Shown here piece after piece: positions 44,452-54,006 of a stretch of 64,000 nt of DNA. The notes under the pieces were generated by a model. That model was given only the letters and a program-made list of their open reading frames with translations. It did not search any database and was not told the DNA's origin. The stretch is taken from contig OMUU01000034.1 in NCBI GenBank assembly GCA_900314295.1, forward strand, positions 23,335 through 87,334. The letters run 5' to 3'. This DNA comes from an uncultured Lachnospiraceae bacterium (GTDB lineage Bacteria > Bacillota > Clostridia > Lachnospirales > Lachnospiraceae). Every line of letters starts with the position of its first letter. Positions within the stretch are counted from its first letter, which is position 1. Position numbers and translations under genes: made by a program.

Positions 44452-46324
44452 CCGAGCTGCTGCTTCCTGCGGCGCTCTGATTTTGATCTGGTATGAGCTC
44501 CGGCTTCTTCTCGAGAATCTCCATAAACTCCTCACCGGTAATTGTCTCCCGCTCATAGAGATACTTGGCAAGCTCATGAAGCTTTGGCATATTGGCGGAA
44601 AGCAGTGCTTTGGCCTTGCTGTACGCGTCATGCACGATCTTTACAACCATCTGGTCGATCTTGCCCGATGTAGCTTCCGAACAGGCAAGGGAAGTATCCC
44701 CGCCCAAGTACTGATTTGTCACGGTTTCCATTGCAACCATTCCAAATTCATCGCTCATGCCGAACCGCGTCACCATGGCCCTCGCAAGCTTCGTCGCCTG
44801 TTCGATATCATTCGACGCTCCCGTTGTCACAGAATGGAAGATCAGTTCCTCCGCGACACGTCCGCCGGTAAGTGTGGCGATCCGGTTCACGATCTCCTCC
44901 TTGCTCATCAGGTTGTGCTCTCCCTCGTCCACCTGAAGAGTGTATCCGAGAGCTCCCGAAGTTCTGGGAATAATCGTGATCTTTGTGACAGGCGCGGAAT
45001 GGCTTTGCAGAGCGGCTACAAGAGCGTGACCGGTCTCATGATAGGAGACAATCAGCTTTTCCTTCGTCGTCAGTACCTTGTTCTTCTTCTGGTATCCGGC
45101 AATTACGGTCTCAACGCTCTCCATCAGATCGTTCTGGGTGACAAACTTTCTTCCGTCACGAACCGCCCGGAGAGCCGCCTCATTGATCATATTAGCCAGC
45201 TCGGCTCCACTTGCACCGGAAGCGGTGCGCGCCACCGCATTAAAGTCTACATTATCGGAAATCCGGATGTCCTTTGCATGAAGCCTGAGAATTTCCTCTC
45301 TTCCCTTCAGATCCGGAAGCTCTACCGGAATTCTCCGGTCAAAACGGCCCGGACGCGTCAGAGCCGGATCCAGGGAATCCGGACGGTTGGTCGCCGCAAG
45401 GATAATGACACCCTTTCGTCCGTCAAATCCATCCATCTCCGCAAGCAGCTGGTTCAATGTCTGTTCACGCTCGTCGTTGCCGGAGAAGCCTCCGCCGTCA
45501 CGTTTCTTTCCGATGGTATCAATCTCATCGATAAATACGATACACGGTGCTTTATCATTGGCCTGCTTAAAAAGATCACGGACCTTCGCCGCGCCCATTC
45601 CGACGAACATCTCTACAAATTCGGAACCCGAAATAGAGAAGAACGGAACATTCGCCTCGCCGGCGACGGCCTTCGCAAGGAGCGTCTTACCGGTTCCGGG
45701 AGGGCCTACCAGGAGAGCGCCCTTCGGCATCTTTGCGCCGATCTCGGTATATTTCTGCGGATTATGCAGGAAGTCCACGATCTCCTGCAACAGCTCCTTC
45801 GCCTCATCCTCACCGGCCACATCCTTGAACTTGATGCCCGTCTCGGACTGGATATATACCTTGGCGTTGCTCTTTCCAAAGCTCATGGCATCGCCCATGC
45901 CTCCGCCCATCCGCTTCGTCATGGAGGTCATCAGCCATCTTCCAAGGAAATAGAAAATCACAAGCGGCAGAACCCAGCTGAGAATAAAGCTTAATACCGG
46001 CGACATCTGCTGTTGAATCGGGCTCTCAAAATCCTTGATTCCCGCTGAGAGCAGACGGTCTACCAGCTTATAATCATCCATCATGCCGGTGCGGTACATA
46101 TTGCCCGATTCATCCTTGAACGTGATTTCGTTGTCGGAAGAGTTCACCTCTACCTGGCTCACCTTCCCGTCCCCGAGCATCTCAATGAAGTTGCCGTATG
46201 TAGTATCCTGCACCTTGGCACTGTTGATCTGCGGGATCAGAAGGAAATTGAGAAGGAGCAGAACCAGCAGCACGATTGCATAATAAAACGCGATCGGCTT
46301 CCTATCGTTTTTTACCTCTTTCAA
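44435..46324 (-). CDS. ftsH: ATP-dependent zinc metalloprotease FtsH
   Basis: This 629-residue membrane protease has two N-terminal membrane segments flanking an extracytoplasmic domain. An AAA module follows with Walker A GPPGTGKT, Walker [12 protein letters not shown], and the second region of homology [20 protein letters not shown]. The zinc site is HETGH, with the third ligand in the [12 protein letters not shown] region. It degrades membrane and regulatory proteins. A good promoter lies about 105 nt upstream of the start codon, and the C-terminus is Ser-rich. Confidence 0.97.
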   Translation of the reverse strand: MKEVKNDRKPIAFYYAIVLLVLLLLNFLLIPQINSAKVQDTTYGNFIEMLGDGKVSQVEVNSSDNEITFKDESGNMYRTGMMDDYKLVDRLLSAGIKDFESPIQQQMSPVLSFILSWVLPLVIFYFLGRWLMTSMTKRMGGGMGDAMSFGKSNAKVYIQSETGIKFKDVAGEDEAKELLQEIVDFLHNPQKYTEIGAKMPKGALLVGPPGTGKTLLAKAVAGEANVPFFSISGSEFVEMFVGMGAAKVRDLFKQANDKAPCIVFIDEIDTIGKKRDGGGFSGNDEREQTLNQLLAEMDGFDGRKGVIILAATNRPDSLDPALTRPGRFDRRIPVELPDLKGREEILRLHAKDIRISDNVDFNAVARTASGASGAELANMINEAALRAVRDGRKFVTQNDLMESVETVIAGYQKKNKVLTTKEKLIVSYHETGHALVAALQSHSAPVTKITIIPRTSGALGYTLQVDEGEHNLMSKEEIVNRIATLTGGRVAEELIFHSVTTGASNDIEQATKLARAMVTRFGMSDEFGMVAMETVTNQYLGGDTSLACSEATSGKIDQMVVKIVHDAYSKAKALLSANMPKLHELAKYLYERETITGEEFMEILEKKPELIPDQNQSAAGSSSSVATSE

Positions 46325-46430
46325 ACCTTTTCACCTCCGATTCATAACTGATATCATATATGTCGGATCGTCCGCCCTTCTCCCCATTCTTTAGCAGCCG
46401 AGCTCCGTGGTGGCTAATCCGATATAGTTC

Positions 46431-46459
46431 AGTATCCTACACCGGCGGTCTCCTGTCAA
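46431..46459 (-). promoter_or_regulatory. Promoter of ftsH
   Basis: Minus-strand TTGACA and GATACT are 17 nt apart in the gap between greA and ftsH. Confidence 0.7.
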
Positions 46460-46514
46460 CCGCACTCAGATATATTTTATACAATTTTTATGATGTCGCT
46501 ACCCGCCGGAAACA

Positions 46515-47018
46515 TCAGAATCTGCGAATGGTATCCGTCTCCTCTTCCCCGACATTGTCGATGGCCACGATGGTGACATCGTACTCGATGGTATCGCTGA
46601 CCTTAACGTGGCAGACGTCGCCGACCCTGTGACGCATAATCGCCTTTCCGAGGGGCGACTCCGGTGTGATACGTCCCTGCATGGAATCTGCCCGCACGGA
46701 GGTCACAAGCTTGTACGTCTCGGTCTCCTCCTCGTCGTCAAACTGCAGCGTGACCTTCTTGTTCAGCCCGACCTCGTCGCTTTTGGAACGGTCCTCGATC
46801 ACAATCGCCGTCTCGATCATCTTCTCCAGGTAATGGATCCGGCTGTTGTTCTCCCGATTGGCCTTTCTTGCAGCATAGTACTCGAAATTCTCGCTGAGGT
46901 CTCCCTGCGCTCTCGCCTCCTGCACCTCCTTCAGGATTCTGGGCCGTTCCACCAGGGTCCGATGATCAATCTCCGCCTGCATCTTGTCGATATCGCTCTG
47001 TGTCAGTCTGTCATGCAT
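46515..47018 (-). CDS. greA: Transcription elongation factor GreA
   Basis: This 167-residue factor has an N-terminal coiled coil with the acidic tip ARAQGDLSENFEYYAARKA and a C-terminal FKBP-like domain (GRITPESPLGKAIMRHRVGD). It rescues back-tracked RNA polymerase by stimulating transcript cleavage. It is slightly longer than typical GreA. It lies between the aminopeptidase gene and ftsH on the same strand. Confidence 0.93.
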   Translation of the reverse strand: MHDRLTQSDIDKMQAEIDHRTLVERPRILKEVQEARAQGDLSENFEYYAARKANRENNSRIHYLEKMIETAIVIEDRSKSDEVGLNKKVTLQFDDEEETETYKLVTSVRADSMQGRITPESPLGKAIMRHRVGDVCHVKVSDTIEYDVTIVAIDNVGEEETDTIRRF

Positions 47019-47101
47019 GATTTCTTACCTTCTTTTCGTTTGATCTGTTTCGATCTTTTTCTGTCCCGGGAGAAGATATCTCCTCCCGGACCCGGACTCC
47101 C

Positions 47102-48481
47102 TTATTTCAGGAATGCGCGGTAAGCGTTATACGCCTCGTAAATATCCGCCTTACTTGTGATCTCCCAGGGCGCATGCATATTGAGTACGGCGACACCGAA
47201 ATCAATAACCTCCATACCCAGATTTGCAAGAATATAAGCGATCGTTCCGCCGCCGCCCGCATCTACCTTTCCAAGCTCTGATGTCTGGTAGATAATATCA
47301 TTCTCCTCCATCAGTTTTCTCAGAAAAGCAATGTATTCTGCATTGGCATCGTTGGAGCCGCTCTTACCGCGGGAACCGGTGTATTTGTTGAAAACCGGTC
47401 CTCTTCCGAGATATGCGCAGTTATTCTTGTCCATCACATCCGGATAGTCCGGATCAAATCCGGCGCTTACATCCGATGAGAGAACCTTTGTCTTCGTCAG
47501 CAGGCGGCGGAGAGCCAGCTCGCTGTAGCAGCCCTGCAGATTCATCACCTCCGCAAGGGTATTCTCATAAAAACGGGACTGGGTGCCGGTTGCCCCGACA
47601 GAGCCGATCTCCTCCTTGTCCGTCAGAAGGCAGACGCTTGTGAACTCCGGATTCTTCTCATCCATGATCGCGCGGAAGGAAGGATATGCGCACACCTTGT
47701 CATCCTGACCGTATCCCATGATCATGCTGCGGTCCAGACCATAATCCCTTGCCTGTCCTGCCGGAACCACCTCGATTTCAGCCGAGACGAAGTCATCCTC
47801 CTCCATATCGTACTTTTCCTTCAGCAGCTTCAGGATATTTGCCTTTACGGCAAACTTTTCGTCCTCATCCGCGGAAGACAGCGGTCTGCTGCCGACCAGG
47901 ATATTCAGGTTCTCACCCTCGACAACCTCAGCGGCATTCTTTGTCATCTGCTTACCCGCGAGATGAATCAGAAGATCGCTGACTCCGAAAACCGGATCGT
48001 CCGCATCCTCGCCGATACATACACTCACGACAGAGCCGTCCTTTTTCGCAACCACTCCGTGAAGAGCCATCGGAAGCGCGGTCCACTGGTACTTCTTGAT
48101 TCCGCCGTAATAATGGGTGTCGAGCATTGCCAGGTCGGTATCCTCATACAGCGGATGCTGCTTCAGATCCAGTCTTGGTGAGTCAATATGCGCGCCGAGA
48201 AGACGCAGTCCCTCTGTCATCGGTTTCTGTCCGATGCGGAAAATCAGCAGAGACTTTTTCATCATGTCCGTATATACTACTTCTCCAGGCTTTAAAGCTC
48301 TGCCCTCGGCGCAAGCCTCTTCCAGGGATTTCGCTCCGGCCTTTTTCAGCTCTTCCTCCATGCCTGCGACATTTTCTCTCTCTGTTTTATGTCCGGAAAG
48401 GAATCGTCTGTATTCCTCGCAGAAAGCATTCAGCTTCTGCTCATCGTCCTTTTCCCAGATTGTAAGTTTTTTTTCTTTCAT
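47102..48481 (-). CDS. M18-family zinc aminopeptidase
   Basis: This 459-residue cytoplasmic peptidase matches the M18 family (aspartyl aminopeptidase, yeast Ape1-like). It has LLGAHIDSPRLDLKQHPL with the first metal His, TDKEEIGSVGATGTQS with the catalytic Glu pair, and DVSAGFDPDYPDVMDK. The C-terminal metal His lies in VLNMHAPWEITSKADIYEAY. The preferred N-terminal residue is not shown by sequence. Confidence 0.92.
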   Translation of the reverse strand: MKEKKLTIWEKDDEQKLNAFCEEYRRFLSGHKTERENVAGMEEELKKAGAKSLEEACAEGRALKPGEVVYTDMMKKSLLIFRIGQKPMTEGLRLLGAHIDSPRLDLKQHPLYEDTDLAMLDTHYYGGIKKYQWTALPMALHGVVAKKDGSVVSVCIGEDADDPVFGVSDLLIHLAGKQMTKNAAEVVEGENLNILVGSRPLSSADEDEKFAVKANILKLLKEKYDMEEDDFVSAEIEVVPAGQARDYGLDRSMIMGYGQDDKVCAYPSFRAIMDEKNPEFTSVCLLTDKEEIGSVGATGTQSRFYENTLAEVMNLQGCYSELALRRLLTKTKVLSSDVSAGFDPDYPDVMDKNNCAYLGRGPVFNKYTGSRGKSGSNDANAEYIAFLRKLMEENDIIYQTSELGKVDAGGGGTIAYILANLGMEVIDFGVAVLNMHAPWEITSKADIYEAYNAYRAFLK

Positions 48482-48546
48482 TGCTGTTCTCCTTTTCGTT
48501 CAATACACCGATCATAACACAAAATCTGAAATTTGGAACCGGCAAA

Positions 48547-48642
48547 GTGCAAAGTCAGCACACATACCTAAATGACTAACTATGAAAATCCGGACGTGCA
48601 TTTCGACCTCTGTGCAAAGTCAGCGCACATACATAAATGACT
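48547..48642. repeat. Direct repeat: two 31-nt copies with a 65-nt period
   Basis: GTGCAAAGTCAGCACACATA followed by CCTAAATGACT (48547-48577) recurs at 48612-48642 with two differences. Each copy has AGTCA/TGACT ends when read in reverse. It lies in the gap upstream of the aminopeptidase gene. Function is unknown. Confidence 0.7.
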
Positions 48643-48657
48643 GCGGACCGAGCATGT

Positions 48658-50673
48658 TTATTTTTCCTCCTTTACGAAGCGTTCCGGCAGGATCGTCACC
48701 TTTGCATTTCCCGTAAGTCCATCCCGCTCACGGTAATCGAATACCACGGGAACCGGTTTGTCCCCAGGCGCCTTCAGGAACCGATTTTCCGGAGCCGCAA
48801 AGCCGCTGACAATCAGCGTTTCCGGAAGAAAAACATCCCCGTGAAGCATCCGCCGGTCTGGTTTTTCACCCATCTTTTCCCTGCAGCATCTGTGAAAAAG
48901 ATCACGGTAGGGGGTGAGATCGCGCGCCCACTCCGGTCGGCTCCGGCTGTTCTCCCTCAAATACAGGTCCAGAACCAGAAGTTCCCGGTACAATTCCTCA
49001 TGTTCCGGATCATAAGCCCTAGCGAAGCCGCGAAGCGCCTCAAACCGCTCCGGTCGGGACAGGTTGATCTCCGTGAGATGATGCATGCTATAATAGTCTG
49101 CCAGACTGCTGTACAAATGAAAAGGACTTCCGTCCCGTTCCGTAAGCACACGCATGGTACAGCTAAACTGCCAGCTGTTGTAATACACCTCGACCATTTC
49201 TTCGATTTCCTTCAGTCGCAGGACGTCATCGTAGCTCAGCCATTTCGTCCGGATCACCTCGTACGGCGCCCTCTTATGACATACGATGCCGAATTTTTCA
49301 GCATCTCTATAGAGGGCGGATCCCTTCAGCAATTTTAAAAATCCCATCTGGAGCTGCTGCGGCTGCATCCGGTAAACCTCATCAAACGACCGGCCAAAGC
49401 TCTCCAGATTTTCTTCCGGAAGTCCCGCGATCAGATCCAGGTGCTGGTGAATATTGCCTGCCGCATGAATTTCCGATACGATCTGCCGCAGGTGATCGAT
49501 CTTCTGCGGACGGCGAATCGCGCAGAGCGTCGCCGGATTTGTGGACTGCACGCCGATCTCCAGCTGCACAAGCCCCGGTCTCATGCGCGAAAGCAGCCGG
49601 ATTTCGTCCTCCGTCAGAAGTTCCGCCTCGATTTCAAAATGGAAATTTGTGATTCCATTGTCATGCTCCAGGATATATTGCCAGATCGCCGTCGCGTGTG
49701 CGTGATCACAATTAAATGTCCGATCCACAAACTTAACCTGCGGAACTCCCGCGTCCAGAAAGAATTGAAGCTCCCGCTTTACCTGTTCAAGGCTTCGGAA
49801 GCGGACCTTGTTCCCAATCGACGACAGGCAGTAGCTGCATTGGAAGGGACAGCCGCGGCTGCTCTCATAATAAATGATCCTGTGATCAAACGCGCGAAGA
49901 ACCTCCTCGCCGGAAGGCTCGACGTCTCTGTAAAAAAAAGGGATCTCATCGAGATCCGGCATCTCCGAGGGGACGTTTCTATGGATTTCCCGCGTTTCTT
50001 CCTTCGAGACCGCGTTTTTCGCTGAAACATCCTTCCTGCCTGAACCATCCTTCCTGTCACTGCGGTATACGATTCCCCCGATCCCGCTGAATTCCGGCTC
50101 CGATCCGCTTCTTTCTGCCGACTCATAGGCGCTTACCAACCTCGTGAAGGTGATTTCTCCTTCTCCAACCATGACACCCCTGAGGTCCGGAAAATTCCGC
50201 AGTACCTGCGCCGCATCATAGCTGACCTCCGGACCGCCGAGCCAGAACTCCGCCCTCGGAAGTATCTGATGGAGATCGGCGAGCAGAGATCCAATATACG
50301 CCATATTCCACACATAGCAGGAAAATGCGATCACATCCGGATGCCTGCGGTAGAGATCCGCAAGGACACGGTCCGGCTGCTGGTTGATCGTATATTCCGC
50401 CAGTTCTATAACCGTCTCCGCACCTTTCTCTCCGAGCATCGCCCTGATTTTCGAGCGACATGATCCCGCATACGCCCCCTGGAGTCCCATGTCACTCGAA
50501 TCTGCCGGCGCCCTGTATCCTTCCCGCTCACTCGAATCTGCTAATGCCCTTTGCCCTTCTCTGTCACAGATCCCCAAGGATTTTCGTCTCTTTTCGGCAA
50601 ACGCCTTCAGGTCACGAATGGCGAGATTCGAATGTATGAATTTCGCATTGACCGCCACAAGTATTATTTTCAC
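48658..50673 (-). CDS. B12-binding-domain radical SAM protein (DUF4080-type C-terminus)
   Basis: This 671-residue protein has an N-terminal cobalamin-binding-like Rossmann domain (YTINQQPDRVLADLYRRHPD, then FWLGGPEVSYDA), a radical-SAM core with cluster CPFQCSYC in YESSRGCPFQCSYCL, and a long C-terminal region ending in KVTILPERFV, as in DUF4080 proteins. Between residues 35 and 70 a short repeated segment (REG-RALADSSE / REGYRAPADSSD) is a local insertion. The substrate is unknown; the family contains methyltransferases and other C-C/C-S forming enzymes. Confidence 0.85.
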   Translation of the reverse strand: MKIILVAVNAKFIHSNLAIRDLKAFAEKRRKSLGICDREGQRALADSSEREGYRAPADSSDMGLQGAYAGSCRSKIRAMLGEKGAETVIELAEYTINQQPDRVLADLYRRHPDVIAFSCYVWNMAYIGSLLADLHQILPRAEFWLGGPEVSYDAAQVLRNFPDLRGVMVGEGEITFTRLVSAYESAERSGSEPEFSGIGGIVYRSDRKDGSGRKDVSAKNAVSKEETREIHRNVPSEMPDLDEIPFFYRDVEPSGEEVLRAFDHRIIYYESSRGCPFQCSYCLSSIGNKVRFRSLEQVKRELQFFLDAGVPQVKFVDRTFNCDHAHATAIWQYILEHDNGITNFHFEIEAELLTEDEIRLLSRMRPGLVQLEIGVQSTNPATLCAIRRPQKIDHLRQIVSEIHAAGNIHQHLDLIAGLPEENLESFGRSFDEVYRMQPQQLQMGFLKLLKGSALYRDAEKFGIVCHKRAPYEVIRTKWLSYDDVLRLKEIEEMVEVYYNSWQFSCTMRVLTERDGSPFHLYSSLADYYSMHHLTEINLSRPERFEALRGFARAYDPEHEELYRELLVLDLYLRENSRSRPEWARDLTPYRDLFHRCCREKMGEKPDRRMLHGDVFLPETLIVSGFAAPENRFLKAPGDKPVPVVFDYRERDGLTGNAKVTILPERFVKEEK

Positions 50674-50698
50674 ATGTTCTCCTCTCTCTCACCGCGGA

Positions 50699-50719
50699 AA
50701 AGCACGGATTTCTCCGTGC
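50699..50719 (-). terminator. Terminator of the alpha/beta hydrolase gene
   Basis: GCACGG and CCGTGC pair around a 6-nt loop, followed on the minus strand by TTTTCC, 44 nt after the stop and just before the radical-SAM gene. Confidence 0.7.
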
Positions 50720-50762
50720 CCTCCCAAATGGCCCGATCATTGTCTCGTCGTGCGCCAATCCT

Positions 50763-51530
50763 TTACGCTCGGAATAACTTTCCGTCCCGCACCACCGCAA
50801 GATTTCCCACATTCAGATTCTTCCGGTACAGGTCCTCATCCTCTGCCATAAAAGTCATTTCCATCCCAAATGCATCCTCGAGCAGAACCGACACCGGGAC
50901 GCCCACATTTTCCGGAAGCTCCTCACATCCGTAGTCAGCTTCCGAAATCCGAAGCACGCGGAAAATCTTCTCACTGTGAGTCAGATATTCACACGTTCTT
51001 TCCATGATCATCTGCATGTTCTTCAAATCCGTCCTCACATCGCCCGTTTCGAGAGAATGATTCGCACCCTCCGTGATATGCAAGGGGATCATCTTTTCCC
51101 GGCATCCCCGCTGCACAACTTCGGTATCGACCCAGGGATCGCATGTGCCATGGAAGGCGATTCCGGAGCCCTTCTCCATAAACGCAAAGGTTTCGGCGAC
51201 AGGTGTGTAATAGACATGGCGCGCCTTCAGACCGTGATCCCCTGCGTAGGACGCCGCGACTGCGGTCCCGATGCTTTTGGACAGGAACACCAGCTCATCC
51301 GCTCTGTCCCATTCTATGCCCTTAAGTGTTTCCTCGGCCTGATTTCTCGCGTCTTCAAAGACACGATGCATCTTCTCTTCGTTTCCGATCAGATTCTTTT
51401 TCCCGGAAAGATCACGAAATGGCGCCTTCACGATCTCCATTCCCAGATTTTTCGCGATTCTGGAAGAATAATAGAGCAACGGTTTGTCACAATGATATCC
51501 GATTCCCGGAAAGATTACTGCCAGTTTCAT
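50763..51530 (-). CDS. Alpha/beta-hydrolase-fold protein with an added C-terminal domain
   Basis: The first 180 residues look like a small dienelactone-hydrolase/KANL3-type hydrolase: MKLAVIFPGIGYH, nucleophile elbow LSKSIGTAVA, acid in FHGTCDPWVD and His in TEGANHSLE. The last 70 residues (RVLRISEADYGCEELPE and MTFMAEDEDLYRKNLNVG) form an extra module that I do not recognise. The ATG at 51530 follows AGGAGGAAGAA. The substrate is unknown. It lies after the NCS2 permease terminator. Confidence 0.7.
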   Translation of the reverse strand: MKLAVIFPGIGYHCDKPLLYYSSRIAKNLGMEIVKAPFRDLSGKKNLIGNEEKMHRVFEDARNQAEETLKGIEWDRADELVFLSKSIGTAVAASYAGDHGLKARHVYYTPVAETFAFMEKGSGIAFHGTCDPWVDTEVVQRGCREKMIPLHITEGANHSLETGDVRTDLKNMQMIMERTCEYLTHSEKIFRVLRISEADYGCEELPENVGVPVSVLLEDAFGMEMTFMAEDEDLYRKNLNVGNLAVVRDGKLFRA

Positions 51531-51542
51531 TTCTTCCTCCTG

Positions 51543-51580
51543 AAAAAGCTGCCGCGCCGGATTTGCCAACGTGACAGCTT
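51543..51580 (-). terminator. Terminator of the NCS2 permease gene
   Basis: AAGCTG and CAGCTTTTT form the ends of a stem-loop on the minus strand 30 nt after the permease stop codon, ending in a T run. Confidence 0.6.
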
Positions 51581-51609
51581 CTTTCCTGTAAATTTATGTT
51601 CAACTAAAA

Positions 51610-53019
51610 TCAAAAGAGTTTTTCATTCTTGTCGTACTCGTATTTCTTTTCCTGTTCTTCTTCCTCTTCCTCCGGACTCTTTCCCCTGTGCATCAGCAGA
51701 TTCACGAGAATACCAACGATAAGCGCCGTGGCGATGCTTGTGATCTGCACATACTTCAGGTCCAGTGTCAATCCGCCGATTCCGAGTACCAGGATCGCAC
51801 TGACCACATAAAGGTTGCGGTTGTCATTCAGATCTACGGTCTGGATCATACGGAGACCGCTGACCGCGATGAAGCCATAGAGCGCGATGCAGATACCGCC
51901 GATGACACATACCGGAATCGTATTGACAAAGGCTACAAACGGAGAGAAAAACGAAAGTACAATTGCCATGCACGATGTAAGGATAATTGTCGAAATCGAA
52001 GCATCGCCGGAAATCGCGACGCATCCGATGGCCTCTCCATAACTGGTGTTCGGGCATCCGCCGAAGAAGGAACCGACAATGGTTCCCAGTCCGTCGCCCA
52101 TCAGCGTCCGGTGAAGACCCGGGTTCCGGATCAGGTCTCTGCGAATGACCGATCCCAGATTTTCGTGGTCCGCGATATGCTCGGCGAATACAACGAGTGC
52201 CACCGGTCCGAACAGCAGAAGGACCTGAAGCACGCCGACGATTCCATTCATGGCGTCTGCACCGTTCTGAAAAATTCCAAGAAACGTAAAAGCCGGTATG
52301 CTGAAAAAGCTGCTGACAGAAAGCGTACGGAAATTATTGACGAGAGCCGAATAATCGACAATCTTCAGATACTCGATGCCGCTCACATAACCGATCAAAG
52401 TGAAGATCGATGCCAGAACATAGCCCACCAGGATTCCGATGATAAACGGAATCATGCGGACAGATCTGCCGCCCCGGACAGATACCACAATCGTTGTAAA
52501 AAAGGCACACAGCCCACAGAGGATTGCGATCAGGTTGTATTCTCCCGACGCGCTGCTCTGCAGGTTACTCACCGCGGAACCGCAAAGCGACAATCCGATC
52601 AGTGCAACGGTAGGTCCTATGATCACCGGAGGCATCAGGCGGTCCACCCATCCGGTTCCGACCTTCGCGATAATCAGTGCAATTACCACGTACACCAGCC
52701 CCGCAAAAACGGCGCCGAGAAAGATTCCGAGATATCCGAAGGTACAGGCCCCGATCAGCGGGTTGATAAAGGCAAAGGAGCTTCCCAGAAAGATCGGGCT
52801 CTTCTTCTGCGTGCAAAGTACATAGATCAATGTGCCCACACCGGCTCCGAACAATGCCGCAGGCTGACTCATCACAACCTCTGTTGCCCCCTTTGTCCCA
52901 AGGTTGACAAGCGTCGGAACCAGAAGTGTCGCTGCGATGATAGCGAGCAGCTGCTGAAACGCATAGATCACATTCTTTCGAAACGGCGGTTTCTCCTCAA
53001 CATCATAAACCAGCTTCAT
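51610..53019 (-). CDS. NCS2-family nucleobase permease (uracil/xanthine type)
   Basis: This 469-residue protein has about 14 hydrophobic segments, starting after a short cytoplasmic tail. Motifs include QQLLAIIAATLLVPTLVN, the substrate-site region FAEHIADHENLG and GDGLGTIVGSFFGGCPNTSY. These are the hallmarks of UraA/PyrP-type proton symporters, and uracil is the most likely substrate. The C-terminal tail is strongly acidic then Lys/Tyr-rich. No pyrimidine or purine riboswitch was seen in the short leader. Confidence 0.9.
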   Translation of the reverse strand: MKLVYDVEEKPPFRKNVIYAFQQLLAIIAATLLVPTLVNLGTKGATEVVMSQPAALFGAGVGTLIYVLCTQKKSPIFLGSSFAFINPLIGACTFGYLGIFLGAVFAGLVYVVIALIIAKVGTGWVDRLMPPVIIGPTVALIGLSLCGSAVSNLQSSASGEYNLIAILCGLCAFFTTIVVSVRGGRSVRMIPFIIGILVGYVLASIFTLIGYVSGIEYLKIVDYSALVNNFRTLSVSSFFSIPAFTFLGIFQNGADAMNGIVGVLQVLLLFGPVALVVFAEHIADHENLGSVIRRDLIRNPGLHRTLMGDGLGTIVGSFFGGCPNTSYGEAIGCVAISGDASISTIILTSCMAIVLSFFSPFVAFVNTIPVCVIGGICIALYGFIAVSGLRMIQTVDLNDNRNLYVVSAILVLGIGGLTLDLKYVQITSIATALIVGILVNLLMHRGKSPEEEEEEQEKKYEYDKNEKLF

Positions 53020-53083
53020 GTGTTACCCTCCTCATTTGTTTCACTCTGATACGCAATTTGCGGTGCTGTCATAGAGCGACTTT

Positions 53084-53614
53084 TTACTTTTTCTTCTTCC
53101 GCGAGAACTCTTTCCGGTCTTTTCGGTTCTTCTCCACCTGCTCTTTCATGAAAGCAAGGCACTCCTCCGCGCTGCCGCGCTCAAAAGAGTCCTTCTTCAA
53201 TCCCAGAGACATATCGTGACTGAGCTGAAGCACAATCATATGCTTCGTCACAATCACACCCTCGACACCAGCAAGTGGGATGGAATTTCTCGTATTGCTG
53301 ACGATGGTGCGGATCTCATGATCGATTTCCACCCGCATAAACGGGTCACTCACATGGTACGTCCGGACGATGTTCTCCTTCTCGCGGCTGACCGCCTGCC
53401 GTTCTCTCACAAGAAACATCAGAAAGCCAAAGATACCGGTCACTCCAGGCACCATCCAGACCGCGTTCCCCGTCACAGCCGCAGCTCCGGCAAACACCAG
53501 GAACATCGCCAGTAGCGCCAGTAGCGGAACCCTGTATTTCCGGAGCCACCACGCGCCCATAGATTCCTCCACTTCCTTCGGCCCATATTGGTATTTGTTT
53601 ACAAAATGCTTCAA
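53084..53614 (-). CDS. YcxB-like membrane protein
   Basis: This 176-residue protein has two adjacent hydrophobic helices (residues about 29-68). A cytoplasmic PH-like domain follows with HEIRTIVSNTRNSIPLAGVE and VIVTKHMIVLQL, as in YcxB-type proteins. The tail is highly basic (KDRKEFSRKKKK). Function is unknown. It lies upstream of the permease gene on the same strand with a 64-nt gap. Confidence 0.65.
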   Translation of the reverse strand: MKHFVNKYQYGPKEVEESMGAWWLRKYRVPLLALLAMFLVFAGAAAVTGNAVWMVPGVTGIFGFLMFLVRERQAVSREKENIVRTYHVSDPFMRVEIDHEIRTIVSNTRNSIPLAGVEGVIVTKHMIVLQLSHDMSLGLKKDSFERGSAEECLAFMKEQVEKNRKDRKEFSRKKKK

Positions 53615-53702
53615 GGGTTAACCTCATCTCTACTTGGAATTACAATTGTCCATGCACTCACTAATCAGATATAATACCATTTTGGATTCCATATGTACAG
53701 CA

Positions 53703-53803
53703 CGAGATAAAACAAGCTGCGTGAGTTTTCTCTCGCTATCGCGAAGCTCGCTGCACACGAATCCTTCGCATTCGGCTGCAGCTCACCGTTCGCGTAAAAA
53801 AAA
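53703..53803 (+). repeat. Dispersed two-hairpin element, copy A4
   Basis: CGAGATAAAAC starts hairpin 1, whose partner arm is partly decayed. Hairpin 2 is closed by GCTGCA (53750-53755) and TGCAGC (53777-53782), a paired C-to-T and G-to-A change relative to copies A1 and A3. The tail is TTCGCGTAAAAAAAA and merges with the tRNA terminator. Confidence 0.8.
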
Positions 53804-53849
53804 GCTGCCGCACGAAAAAATGCATCTCTGCATCTTCCCATGCGGCAGC
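53796..53849 (-). terminator. Terminator of tRNA-Ala
   Basis: GCTGCCGCA and TGCGGCAGC form a perfect 9-bp stem around a long loop, followed by eight T residues on the minus strand. Confidence 0.85.
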
Positions 53850-53857
53850 CTCCTGTC

Positions 53858-53930
53858 TGGAGCATATGAGATTCGAACTCACGACCTCCACAATGCGAAT
53901 GTGGCGCGCTCCCAACTGCGCTAATGCCCC
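53858..53930 (-). tRNA. tRNA-Ala (anticodon CGC)
   Basis: The 73-nt cloverleaf has acceptor GGGGCAT/ATGCTCC containing the G3-U70 pair that identifies alanine tRNA. The D stem is GCGC, the anticodon stem CCACA/TGTGG carries loop TTCGCAT, and the T arm is GTGAG-TTCGAAT-CTCAT. CGC (53895-53897 on the plus strand) reads GCG codons. The discriminator is A, and CCA is not encoded. Confidence 0.95.
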
Positions 53931-53950
53931 TCTTTCAAGAACCAGTGTCT

Positions 53951-53979
53951 ATATTAAACCTTCATCCCATAATTTTCAA
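53951..53979 (-). promoter_or_regulatory. Promoter of tRNA-Ala
   Basis: Minus-strand TTGAAA and TAATAT are 17 nt apart, ending 20 nt before the tRNA. Confidence 0.7.
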
Positions 53980-54006
53980 GTGAATTTTTGGAATTTGCGG
54001 CAAAAT

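Noticed and set aside
44326-44631. N-terminal extension of the GlgB-like protein into ftsH
   Set aside because: It would overlap the ftsH terminator and C-terminus; a strong ribosome binding site precedes the ATG at 44325.
53665-53865. A 66-codon frame across the A4 repeat
   Set aside because: It spans the tRNA terminator and the repeat element and reads the recurrent repeat peptide, so it is probably not a gene.
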